Of a DNA stretch of 5,804 nucleotides, positions 1-4,364 are shown in pieces. Numbering within the stretch: position 1 is the first letter of the stretch; every line of letters starts with the position of its first letter. Origin of the DNA: DAOTTI01 sp034437795. Lineage in GTDB: Bacteria > Chloroflexota > UBA11872 > UBA12225. Below the pieces are notes generated by a model. It was not told the origin of the DNA and ran no database searches. It saw nothing but the letters and a program-made list of their open reading frames with translations. Made by a program: the position numbers and the translations under genes. Location of the stretch: assembly GCA_034437795.1 (NCBI GenBank), contig DAOTTI010000186.1, positions 1 to 5,804 on the forward strand, written 5' to 3'.

Positions 1-348
1 GGCGCGGCAGGGGGCGCACCAGGAGGCCCAGACGTTGATCCACACTGGCCGGCCGGCGAAGTCGGAGAGCCGCACGGGCTGCCCGTCGAGGTTTGGGAGC
101 TCGAAGTCCGGCGCCGCCACGCCGGTGCCAAACGGGGCCGCCGTACCCGCGCCCGGCACGGCCAGCGGCACGGCCTCGCCCACTTCGCCGGCCTGCGACG
201 CCAGGATGGCGGCGTAGGCGGCAAAGGCGACCACGGCTAGGAGGGTGACGCCGGCCAGCCCCAGGCGGGCGAGGGCAAGGCGGCGCGCCGGCTCCGCATC
301 CAGGAACCGCAGTGCCGGCTGAGGGACGGCTGGCCGTTCAGCACTCAT
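1..348 (-). CDS. TlpA/ResA-like membrane-anchored thioredoxin (partial, C-terminus off the left edge)
   Basis: The first 116 codons of a minus-strand reading frame are open from the ATG at 348 to the window edge. The start is MSAERPAVPQ. Residues about 29-50 form one hydrophobic segment, a likely uncleaved N-terminal anchor, followed by a Gly/Ala/Pro-rich linker (about 51-78). The start of a thioredoxin fold follows: APDFELPNLDGQPVRLSDF, then NVWASWCAPC, with the redox cysteines at residues 111 and 114. The WCxPC motif after an APDF-type beginning is characteristic of the TlpA/ResA family of extracytoplasmic thiol-disulfide oxidoreductases. The gene lies 56 nt after ccsA in the resB-ccsA operon, so the inferred role is ResA-like: reducing the CXXCH cysteines of apocytochrome c before haem attachment. 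No clear Shine-Dalgarno site precedes the ATG. A CcdA-dependent TlpA with another substrate is possible, and the missing C-terminal half prevents a finer call. Confidence 0.88.
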   Translation of the reverse strand, partial: MSAERPAVPQPALRFLDAEPARRLALARLGLAGVTLLAVVAFAAYAAILASQAGEVGEAVPLAVPGAGTAAPFGTGVAAPDFELPNLDGQPVRLSDFAGRPVWINVWASWCAPCRA

Positions 349-362
349 GGCAGAGGGAGCCG

Positions 363-398
363 GCCGGTGGGCGAGACGGGTAACGTGCCGCCACCGGC
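363..398 (-). repeat. Inverted repeat between ccsA and the tlpA-like gene
   Basis: The 8-bp arms GCCGGTGG (363-370) and CCACCGGC (391-398) are perfect complements separated by 20 nt, in the 56-nt gap between ccsA and the downstream thioredoxin gene. In the minus-strand mRNA the hairpin would end 14 nt before the thioredoxin ATG. No U tract follows, so it does not look like an intrinsic terminator. It could stabilise the processed mRNA or modulate initiation at the next gene. A chance pairing in GC-rich DNA is also possible. Confidence 0.4.
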
Positions 399-404
399 GC
401 GGCG

Positions 405-1208
405 CTACAGGCCGGAATAGGTGTGCAGTCCACCGAGGAAGTAGTTGCCGAAGAAGGTGAAGAGCACGGCGCCGAAGACGGCGATCAGGAGCCAGGCCGT
501 GCGCGTGCCGTGCCAGCCGCGCTGGGCGCGGGCGTGCAGGTAGACGGCGGCGAGCAGCCAGGTGAAGAGGGCGGCGGTCTCCTTGGGGTCCCAGCCCCAG
601 TAGCGGCCCCAGGCGGTATTGGCCCAGACGGCGCCGAGGATGAGAAGCAGGGCCTGGGCGGGGAACCCGATGGTCATGGCCTTATAGCCGATCTCGTCCA
701 GGACCTCCTGCGGTGGGAGCCAGGGGAAGCGGTTCTGGCGGTTGATCAGGTAGAGCACGCCGGCGGCGGCGGCGCAGGTGAAGGCGCCATAGGCGATGAC
801 GCCCATGCCCACGTGGACGATCAGGATGTCGTTCTGGAGGGCGGCGATGAGGGGATCGATGCGCTTGGGGAGGGTGCTGGCGTAGGTGAGCAGGGCGAAG
901 GCAGCGGCGATGGCGACGACGCCGAGGCTCCTGACGCGATACTTGGCCTCGAAGTAGAGATAGGTGGCGATCGCGCCCCAGGCGAAGCTAGTAGCGAACT
1001 CGAACTGGTTGGAGTAGGGGGCGTGGCCGGAGGCGATCCAGCGCGTGCCGAGGGAGGCGGTGAGCAGGATGGCGCTGCTGTAGGTGAAGAACGTGGCCAG
1101 CCGGCCGGCCTGTTTCTGGCGGCCGAGGGTGTACCAGAGGTAGCCGAGGAGGGCCAGGCCCAGGGTGATGAACGCAGCGGTGAAGGTGAAATACGAAACT
1201 ACTGCCAT
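405..1208 (-). CDS. ccsA: Cytochrome c biogenesis protein CcsA (ResC/CcmC-type haem handling protein)
   Basis: The 267-residue product is very hydrophobic, with about eight membrane segments. It belongs to the CcsA/ResC haem-handling family: with ResB it carries haem across the membrane and attaches it to apocytochrome c. The diagnostic tryptophan-rich WWD signature is at residues 200-210 (WGRYWGWDPKE). Candidate haem-ligand histidines flank it, H132 (VHVGMG) and H262 (LHTYSG), and H225 lies in YLHAR. An early GHAPYSNQFE segment (61-70) matches the family's usual N-terminal motif. The ATG at 1208 is 6 nt after the resB stop, so translation is probably coupled. A weak AGGG lies 12 nt upstream, inside the end of resB. 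The length is normal for stand-alone CcsA, so this is not a ResB-CcsA fusion. A plus-strand reading frame covering 423-1754 is antisense to this gene and is not coding. Confidence 0.95.
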   Translation of the reverse strand: MAVVSYFTFTAAFITLGLALLGYLWYTLGRQKQAGRLATFFTYSSAILLTASLGTRWIASGHAPYSNQFEFATSFAWGAIATYLYFEAKYRVRSLGVVAIAAAFALLTYASTLPKRIDPLIAALQNDILIVHVGMGVIAYGAFTCAAAAGVLYLINRQNRFPWLPPQEVLDEIGYKAMTIGFPAQALLLILGAVWANTAWGRYWGWDPKETAALFTWLLAAVYLHARAQRGWHGTRTAWLLIAVFGAVLFTFFGNYFLGGLHTYSGL

Positions 1209-1214
1209 AGTCGC

Positions 1215-2810
1215 CTATGTCCCTATCTCTACGGGCTCGGCGGCACGCTGCGGCGGCCCGCCGGCGTGCGCCAGCGCGGTCACTTTTCGCTTGATGGCCA
1301 GCGCGAGCGCCTCGAACTCGCGGGCGAACAGGATGTCTCGATTACTGACGGCCGCGAGGCGGACGCGGACGCCCGCGGGCGGCGCCCCATCGCCGCCGGG
1401 CGCGCCATCGTCGCTGGGAGCGAGGGCAAGCAGGGCGGGGGCGTCGCCAGACTCGGCCGGTTCGAGGCGGGCCCAGACGCGGCGCAGGGGGAAGTAGAAG
1501 ACAATCAGGATGCCGGCCAGCATGCAGCTCGAGGACAACCAGATGATGGGGACGGCGGGGTTATGGACGACCTGGAGGCCGGAGAACTGGCGCTCGCGCA
1601 GGAACTCGAAGGTATAGCCCATGATCTCCCGCGGCGTGCCCTGGGGGAGCGTCTCGATGGCCGACGGGCGCGTCTGGCGGGGCTCGAAGATCTCGAGGCG
1701 CACGGACCCGGCGGGGATCTGGGGGTCGGGCCCGCGCTGGGCGGCGGGGACTAGGACGTAGACGGCGAGGCGCCGGTTGTTGAGGGTAAAGAAGCCCCCG
1801 TTGCGCGGGATGCCGGCGCCGGTGAACTCGTACCCGAGGGCCACCCCGTCTTCGAAGATGACGTTGCCGCCGGCGTCCCGCACACGGATGACGGCCGCGG
1901 GGCCGAAGAAGGCCTGGTGGAAGCGGACGCCCTTGTATTCGAGGGGGTCGTTGACGCGGATGGTCTTGCGCGCGACCTCCACGCCGTTCTCCAGCAGGAC
2001 GAGGTCGGTGCGGAAGTCCTTGGGGGTGCCGTTGGGATAGTACTCGTCGGTAAAGCTCTCGTTACGGACCTCGAGGCCGGTGCCGTGACCGACGGGGCGC
2101 ACGCTCCCTTCGGGGACCATGAAGCCATCCTCGCGCCAGCCGAGTACGTTGCCGAGCACGGCCGCGCCCAGGATGGTGACGATGCCGATGTGATTGAGGA
2201 AGGTGCCCAGCTTGCCGAAGCGGTTGCGGTCGGCAAAGACGGCCAGGGCGGGGCCGTCGTGCCAGGGGATGACGCGGTAGCGATGGGCGCCCAGGACCTT
2301 CATCACCTGGACCTGGGCCTGCTCGGGGGCCAGGCCGGGGGCGTGGAACTCAGCGCGCAGGGGGGCCTTGTCGAACAGGCGCGGGGGAACCCTGACCGCA
2401 GGGCGGCGGATGCTGGCCAGGATGCCCGGCAGGCGGTTGATGGTGCAGACGACGACGGCCAGGGCCAGCACCGCCAGGGTCCCGCGGAACCAGGCGGAGG
2501 AGAAGACGCGGTAGAGGTCGAGGGTGGCGAAGAGGCTGGCCCACGGCTCACCGTATTTACCACGGGGGCGGGCCAGCCAGGCGGCGTAGGAATCGGGGTT
2601 GGCCGCGACGTCGGCCGGGGCCTGCATGATGAGGGTGCCGGCCAGGACCCCGACGGCGGCGATGGTGATGAGGAAGATGGCGAAGCGGACGGAGGAGAGC
2701 AGGCGCCACAGGCGATCGAAGGGGTCGTTCCGGGAGGCGCGGGCGCGCGAGATGCTGGGCACCTCAGGGACGAGCTGTGCCGGCGCGCGGGCGCGTACAG
2801 GGTCCGCCAT
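1215..2810 (-). CDS. resB: Cytochrome c biogenesis protein ResB (Ccs1/CcsB)
   Basis: With the chosen start the product has 531 residues. It shows the ResB/Ccs1 layout: three membrane segments in the first half (about 40-62, 108-130 and 202-222), a large outside domain (about 223-418) and a fourth membrane segment (about 419-440) before a cytoplasmic tail. H207 lies in FLNHIGIV in the third segment and H416 in VVHNPAVPIIW before the fourth. Both are at places where this family carries haem-relay histidines. The stretch VNDPLEYKGVRFHQAFFGP (287-305) is a family landmark. ResB works with CcsA as the System II cytochrome c synthetase. The frame is open 31 codons further upstream, but that extension overlaps the terminator hairpin at 2871-2918 and is rich in Cys and Arg. 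I therefore prefer the ATG at 2810 (MADPVRARAP). No Shine-Dalgarno site precedes it. The last 80 or so residues are Pro/Gly/Ala-rich and variable. Confidence 0.94.
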   Translation of the reverse strand: MADPVRARAPAQLVPEVPSISRARASRNDPFDRLWRLLSSVRFAIFLITIAAVGVLAGTLIMQAPADVAANPDSYAAWLARPRGKYGEPWASLFATLDLYRVFSSAWFRGTLAVLALAVVVCTINRLPGILASIRRPAVRVPPRLFDKAPLRAEFHAPGLAPEQAQVQVMKVLGAHRYRVIPWHDGPALAVFADRNRFGKLGTFLNHIGIVTILGAAVLGNVLGWREDGFMVPEGSVRPVGHGTGLEVRNESFTDEYYPNGTPKDFRTDLVLLENGVEVARKTIRVNDPLEYKGVRFHQAFFGPAAVIRVRDAGGNVIFEDGVALGYEFTGAGIPRNGGFFTLNNRRLAVYVLVPAAQRGPDPQIPAGSVRLEIFEPRQTRPSAIETLPQGTPREIMGYTFEFLRERQFSGLQVVHNPAVPIIWLSSSCMLAGILIVFYFPLRRVWARLEPAESGDAPALLALAPSDDGAPGGDGAPPAGVRVRLAAVSNRDILFAREFEALALAIKRKVTALAHAGGPPQRAAEPVEIGT

Positions 2811-2824
2811 GCGACTACAGGAGA

Positions 2825-2830
2825 ATTCTA
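2825..2830 (-). promoter_or_regulatory. Possible -10 element for resB
   Basis: TAGAAT on the minus strand lies 14 nt before the preferred resB ATG, so a transcript started from it would have a leader of only about 7-8 nt. That would fit the missing Shine-Dalgarno site. I see no convincing -35 hexamer 16-18 nt upstream. If real, it lets the cytochrome operon be transcribed independently of the terminated RNA upstream. It is a single-hexamer match and therefore weak. Confidence 0.3.
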
Positions 2831-2870
2831 CGAAACGCGATCGGCAAAGACGGCCAGAAAGCACTGAACA

Positions 2871-2918
2871 CACAAAAGGAGAAGCCCGGGTACCCGCAGG
2901 CACCCGGGCGTCCTCTCC
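2871..2918 (-). terminator. Strong intrinsic terminator upstream of resB, reading on the minus strand
   Basis: Perfect 8-bp arms GCCCGGGT (2884-2891) and ACCCGGGC (2902-2909) are extended by an outer GGAGA (2878-2882) pairing with TCTCC (2914-2918). On the minus strand the hairpin is followed at once by TTTTGTGTGTT. The U tract exists only in this direction. It lies 60 nt before the resB start and faces resB, so it ends a short minus-strand transcript that starts upstream, either an attenuated resB leader or a separate small RNA. Confidence 0.8.
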
Positions 2919-2976
2919 CTGCCGTCAGCACGCACGGTGCGGCTGCCAAGCGTCCGGAGCGCGAGCCGAAAGGTGA

Positions 2977-3024
2977 TTGGGCCGCCGGCCACGCATGACC
3001 GGTTTGGGCCCACCACAGACCGGT
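2977..3024. repeat. Imperfect tandem duplication inside the putative RNA
   Basis: On the plus strand, unit A (2977-3003, 27 nt) and unit B (3004-3024, 21 nt) are directly adjacent. Both start with TTGGGCC, have CCAC in the middle and end with GACCGGT. They differ by two short indels of about 3 nt each. In the minus-strand RNA the two units pair with each other to make much of stem P3, so the duplication underlies the fold. Confidence 0.6.
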
Positions 3025-3099
3025 GAGTGAACAGCTTGATCGGCGCCCCTGAAGGACTTGAAGGCGGAGCACCGATTCCTGTCGCGCTCGCGGGAAAAC

Positions 3100-3108
3100 A
3101 GTATAGCA
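3100..3108 (-). promoter_or_regulatory. Extended -10 promoter for the putative RNA
   Basis: The minus strand reads TGCTATACT, an extended -10 (TGn followed by TATACT). The predicted start is near 3093, just before stem P1. No good -35 is visible at 16-18 nt; that place holds the GC-rich hairpin GGCCCCG/CGGGGCC (3122-3138), which is next to the palindrome CACCCGGGTG (3141-3150). Extended -10 promoters can work without a -35. Confidence 0.5.
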
Positions 3109-3203
3109 CATACGGTGCCACGGCCCCGCGCCGGGGCCCCCACCCGGGTGAATGCCGCCCCTCCGCACTGTCCCCCCTCCCCGGCGCGGAGACGCGGGGA
3201 GAG

Positions 3204-3370
3204 CCCTCACCCCCCGGCCCCTCTCCCGCGTGCGGGAGAGGGGGGACGACGGCCGTGGGGAGGACGGACGTCACCTCCTGGCCCCCGCTCCGACACGGAG
3301 AGGGGGGACGACGGCCATGGGGAGCAGCCCTCACCCCCCCGGCCCCTCTCCCGCATGCGGGAGAGGGGGC
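3204..3370. repeat. Roughly 62-bp palindromic repeat, three tandem copies
   Basis: Unit 1 (3204-3262) has CCCTCAC, then the 12-bp arms CCCCTCTCCCGC (3218-3229) and GCGGGAGAGGGG (3232-3243), then a GGACGACGGCC tail. Unit 2 (3268-3324) is degenerate in the arms but keeps 26 of 27 positions of the tail (3298-3324 against 3236-3262). Unit 3 (3328-3370) has the perfect 26-nt palindrome 3343-3368. A weaker related hairpin, CTCCCCG/CGGGGAG, lies at 3177-3201. The spacing of equivalent positions is 60-64 bp. This resembles REP/BIME-type dispersed intergenic palindromes. No credible gene lies in 2811-3570: short open frames through the repeat exist in several phases on both strands, with no RBS and no protein-like composition. 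Confidence 0.85.
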
Positions 3371-3430
3371 ACAAGGGACAGGGCCTGGCGCCGTCCGGAC
3401 TTCTTGCGCGTGCCTAGCTAAGAGGGCCGA

Positions 3431-3457
3431 TTAGCACTCGGGCGCGGAGAGTGCTAG
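3431..3457. promoter_or_regulatory. CIRCE operator (HrcA binding site) of groES
   Basis: TTAGCACTC (3431-3439), a 9-nt spacer and GAGTGCTAG (3449-3457) match the CIRCE consensus (TTAGCACTC-N9-GAGTGCTAA) at 17 of 18 arm positions; only the final base differs. CIRCE is the operator of the heat-shock repressor HrcA, which GroEL keeps active. It lies 113 nt before the groES start and directly predicts HrcA-controlled chaperonin expression in this organism. Confidence 0.96.
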
Positions 3458-3460
3458 AAT
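3431..3460 (+). promoter_or_regulatory. groES promoter overlapping CIRCE
   Basis: TTAGCA (3431-3436) as -35 and TAGAAT (3455-3460) as -10, with an 18-nt spacer, form the best sigma-70-type promoter before groES. Both hexamers are embedded in the CIRCE arms, so bound HrcA would cover the polymerase site itself. The start would be near 3467, leaving a leader of roughly 104 nt. No better -35/-10 pair is visible between 3380 and 3570. Confidence 0.6.
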
Positions 3461-3478
3461 GAGGGCGCCAACGCCCGT

Positions 3479-3527
3479 GGGAGCGCTCGCTCCCGGAGAC
3501 TGCCGACTGCGGCGGATGCAGTCGGCA
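3479..3527 (+). promoter_or_regulatory. Two consecutive hairpins in the groES leader
   Basis: Hairpin 1 is GGGAGC (3479-3484), a 4-nt loop and GCTCCC (3489-3494). Hairpin 2 is a perfect 10-bp stem, TGCCGACTGC (3501-3510) with GCAGTCGGCA (3518-3527), and a 7-nt loop. Both lie close to the predicted 5' end and end 27 nt before the Shine-Dalgarno site. They do not cover it, and no U tract follows. A 5' stabilising element is the simplest reading. They lack the U-G-rich look of ROSE or fourU thermometers. Confidence 0.65.
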
Positions 3528-3554
3528 ACTGCGAAGATGAGAGCACAGCGCAAC

Positions 3555-3561
3555 AGGAGGT
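3555..3561 (+). promoter_or_regulatory. groES ribosome binding site
   Basis: AGGAGGT lies 9 nt before the groES ATG. It is by far the strongest Shine-Dalgarno sequence in the window and contrasts with the weak or missing sites of resB and the tlpA-like gene. It fixes the start at 3571. Confidence 0.9.
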
Positions 3562-3570
3562 AGATTCCGT

Positions 3571-3885
3571 ATGGCTCAGGCAACCGCCACCAAGACCAAG
3601 CTGCGGCCACTCGGCGACAAGGTCGTGGTACGGCCGACGCAGCGTGAGGAGACGACCAAGAGCGGCATCGTGCTGCCGGACACGGCCAAGGAGAAGCCCC
3701 AGGAGGGCACGATCATCGCCGTGGGCACGGGCCGGCTGCTGGAGAACGGCCAGCGGGTGCCGCTGGACGTCAAGGAGGGCCAGAAGGTGCTCTTCGCCAA
3801 GTACGCCGGCACGGAGGTGAAGATCGACAGCGAGGAGCTGCTGATCCTGTCTGAGAAGGACATCCTGGCCGTCGTCGAGGAGTAA
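3571..3885 (+). CDS. groES: Co-chaperonin GroES (Cpn10)
   Basis: The 104-residue product is a standard Cpn10. It would form the heptameric lid of GroEL and close the folding chamber in the cytoplasm. LRPLGDKVVVRP (residues 11-22) is the family's N-terminal signature. The mobile loop that contacts GroEL follows, including TTKSGIVLPDTAKEKPQEG. The C-terminal part VLFAKYAGTEVKIDSEELLI and ILAVVEE is also typical. A short Ala/Thr/Lys N-terminal extension of about 9 residues precedes the conserved core. Expression is probably under HrcA through the upstream CIRCE. groEL, normally the next gene, is absent: a long non-coding stretch, a terminator and a convergent gene follow, so groES appears monocistronic and groEL must lie elsewhere. 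Confidence 0.98.
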   Translation: MAQATATKTKLRPLGDKVVVRPTQREETTKSGIVLPDTAKEKPQEGTIIAVGTGRLLENGQRVPLDVKEGQKVLFAKYAGTEVKIDSEELLILSEKDILAVVEE

Positions 3886-3888
3886 CCG

Positions 3889-3918
3889 GTCCGGTCAGGT
3901 CCGGCTAGGTCCGGCCAG
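3889..3918 (+). repeat. Three tandem 10-bp repeats after groES
   Basis: GGTCCGGTCA, GGTCCGGCTA and GGTCCGGCCA follow each other without gaps, starting 3 nt after the groES stop. Seven positions (GGTCCGG) and the final A are invariant. Function is unknown; slippage in the groES 3' region is enough to explain them. The GGTCAGGTCCGG string recalls part of the SRP RNA loop, but the rest of that motif is missing. Confidence 0.75.
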
Positions 3919-3928
3919 CCACGGCCAC

Positions 3929-4010
3929 GGCCTGGCTGGCACGGGCCGGAGGAGGCTTGCGTCGGGGAGCACGGTGATGGCCGGGGGTATGGCCTGGCTG
4001 GCACGGGCCG
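3929..4010. repeat. 20-nt direct repeat pair in the groES 3' region
   Basis: The same 20-mer, GGCCTGGCTGGCACGGGCCG, occurs at 3929-3948 and 3991-4010, a distance of 62 bp. The first copy can also pair upstream through GCCAGCC (3914-3920) with GGCTGGC (3934-3940). A small hairpin CCGGC/GCCGG sits at 4037-4051. No coding frame is credible between 3886 and 4075. Confidence 0.75.
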
Positions 4011-4075
4011 TCGATCGCTCCCACGGCCAAGCGCCGCCGGCCTCACGCCGGATGGCAGGCTGCTGAACGACTGGA

Positions 4076-4113
4076 CGACAGGGCGGTGCGCACCGCCCTG
4101 TCGTTTCTTTCTT
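4076..4113 (+). terminator. Intrinsic terminator downstream of groES
   Basis: CGACAGGGCGGTGC (4076-4089) and GCACCGCCCTGTCG (4090-4103) are exact reverse complements, a 28-nt perfect palindrome. TTTCTTTCTT (4104-4113) follows. The T-rich tail is present only in the plus direction, so it ends groES transcription and is not a shared bidirectional terminator for the convergent dehydratase gene. It lies 190 nt after the groES stop, giving an unusually long 3' untranslated region or leaving room for a small RNA. Confidence 0.9.
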
Positions 4114-4203
4114 GTACGCGTGTGGCCATCTCCGCCGTAGCGCTTGCTTCCCTGGGGAGGTGTTGCATAAGCACGTGGAGATCTTCTCCCCGCGGCTGGC
4201 ATT

Positions 4204-4260
4204 CCCTCGCCATGTCGGAGAGGGCGCGGCTCCGGCCGCAGGGGGTGAGGTCCGTCCTCC
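4204..4260 (-). repeat. Diverged inverted copy of the 62-bp palindromic repeat
   Basis: Read on the minus strand, this stretch has GGAGGACGGACCTCACC (4260-4244) and later CTCTCCGACATGGCGAGGG (4222-4204). The first matches the unit 1-unit 2 junction near 3260-3276 with one difference, and the second resembles GCTCCGACACGGAGAGGG in unit 2. It therefore belongs to the same family in opposite orientation. The rest of the interval from the terminator to the dehydratase stop (4114-4364) holds no supportable gene and no canonical minus-strand terminator. Confidence 0.6.
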
Positions 4261-4298
4261 GTCGGTGCGGCGCGGCCACTGCGGAGGGTGTACGCGCA

Positions 4299-4338
4299 CC
4301 CGGCACTGTTTCCGGAGCGACGGGCAGGCCGTGCCGGG
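4299..4338. repeat. Inverted repeat downstream of the dehydratase gene
   Basis: CCCGGCAC (4299-4306) and GTGCCGGG (4331-4338) are perfect 8-bp arms around a 24-nt loop, 26 nt beyond the stop of the minus-strand dehydratase gene. In that direction no U run follows. It could be a transcript-end stabiliser or a Rho-dependent end rather than an intrinsic terminator, or it may be chance. Confidence 0.4.
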
Positions 4339-4364
4339 CGCGTGCCGCGGGTTAGGGGCGGGGA

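Larger units (their letters stand above)
2871..3093 (-). ncRNA. Putative structured RNA (terminated leader of resB or independent small RNA)
   Basis: On the minus strand a transcript of about 220 nt runs from an extended -10 promoter to the terminator. The closing stem P1 pairs GAGCGCGA (plus-strand 3089-3082) with TCGCGCTC (2964-2957), extended by CCG/CGG across one bulge. Inside it, P2 is 11 continuous base pairs (3076-3066 with 3049-3039) with a 16-nt loop. P3 has GGGCC/GGCCC (3011-3007 with 2983-2979) capped by a 7-bp stem (3002-2996 with 2991-2985) and a UGCG loop. A further hairpin (2945-2926) and then the terminator follow P1. Two pairs in P2 and one in P3 are G-U in the minus-strand RNA but would be A-C mismatches on the plus strand, which argues for the minus strand as the functional one. 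I found no TPP, SAM, cobalamin, FMN, T-box, SRP, tmRNA or RNase P landmarks. Its multibranched form does not fit 6S RNA well. Confidence 0.55.

Noticed and set aside
423..1754. A 443-codon plus-strand open frame antisense to ccsA and resB
   Set aside because: It is Gly/Glu/Ala/Asp-rich with no recognisable domain, spans two genes with strong family motifs on the other strand, and is the usual long shadow frame of GC-rich genes.
1917..2867. A 316-codon plus-strand open frame antisense to resB
   Set aside because: Same low-complexity Gly/Ala/Asp composition, no ribosome site, and resB on the opposite strand has clear family features.
2871..3093. 6S RNA, T-box, or a classical riboswitch assignment for the RNA
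   Set aside because: The fold is multibranched rather than one long bulged hairpin, the T-box consensus is missing, and none of the conserved cores I know (TPP, SAM, cobalamin, FMN, ZTP, guanidine) is visible. I could not run a covariance search.
2815..3334. Several short minus-strand open frames (72-168 codons) upstream of resB
   Set aside because: They cross the terminator and the palindromic repeats, have no ribosome sites and are rich in Arg, Gly and Pro; the RNA fold explains the region better.
3204..3370. CRISPR array
   Set aside because: Repeats are imperfect, there are only three units, the spacers are themselves part of the repeated unit, and no cas gene is present.
3027..3434. Overlapping plus-strand open frames (89-135 codons) through the palindromic repeat
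   Set aside because: All frames stay open because the repeat is GC-rich and lacks stops; the product would be repeated Pro/Arg/Gly sequence.
3889..3945. SRP (4.5S) RNA because of GGTCAGGTCCGG
   Set aside because: The following GGAAGGAAGCAGC part of the SRP loop is missing; the string comes from the decamer repeat.
4076..4113. Bidirectional terminator shared by groES and gmd
   Set aside because: The T-rich tail is only on the plus-strand side; the minus-strand side reads TCCAGTCGTTC, which is not a U tract.
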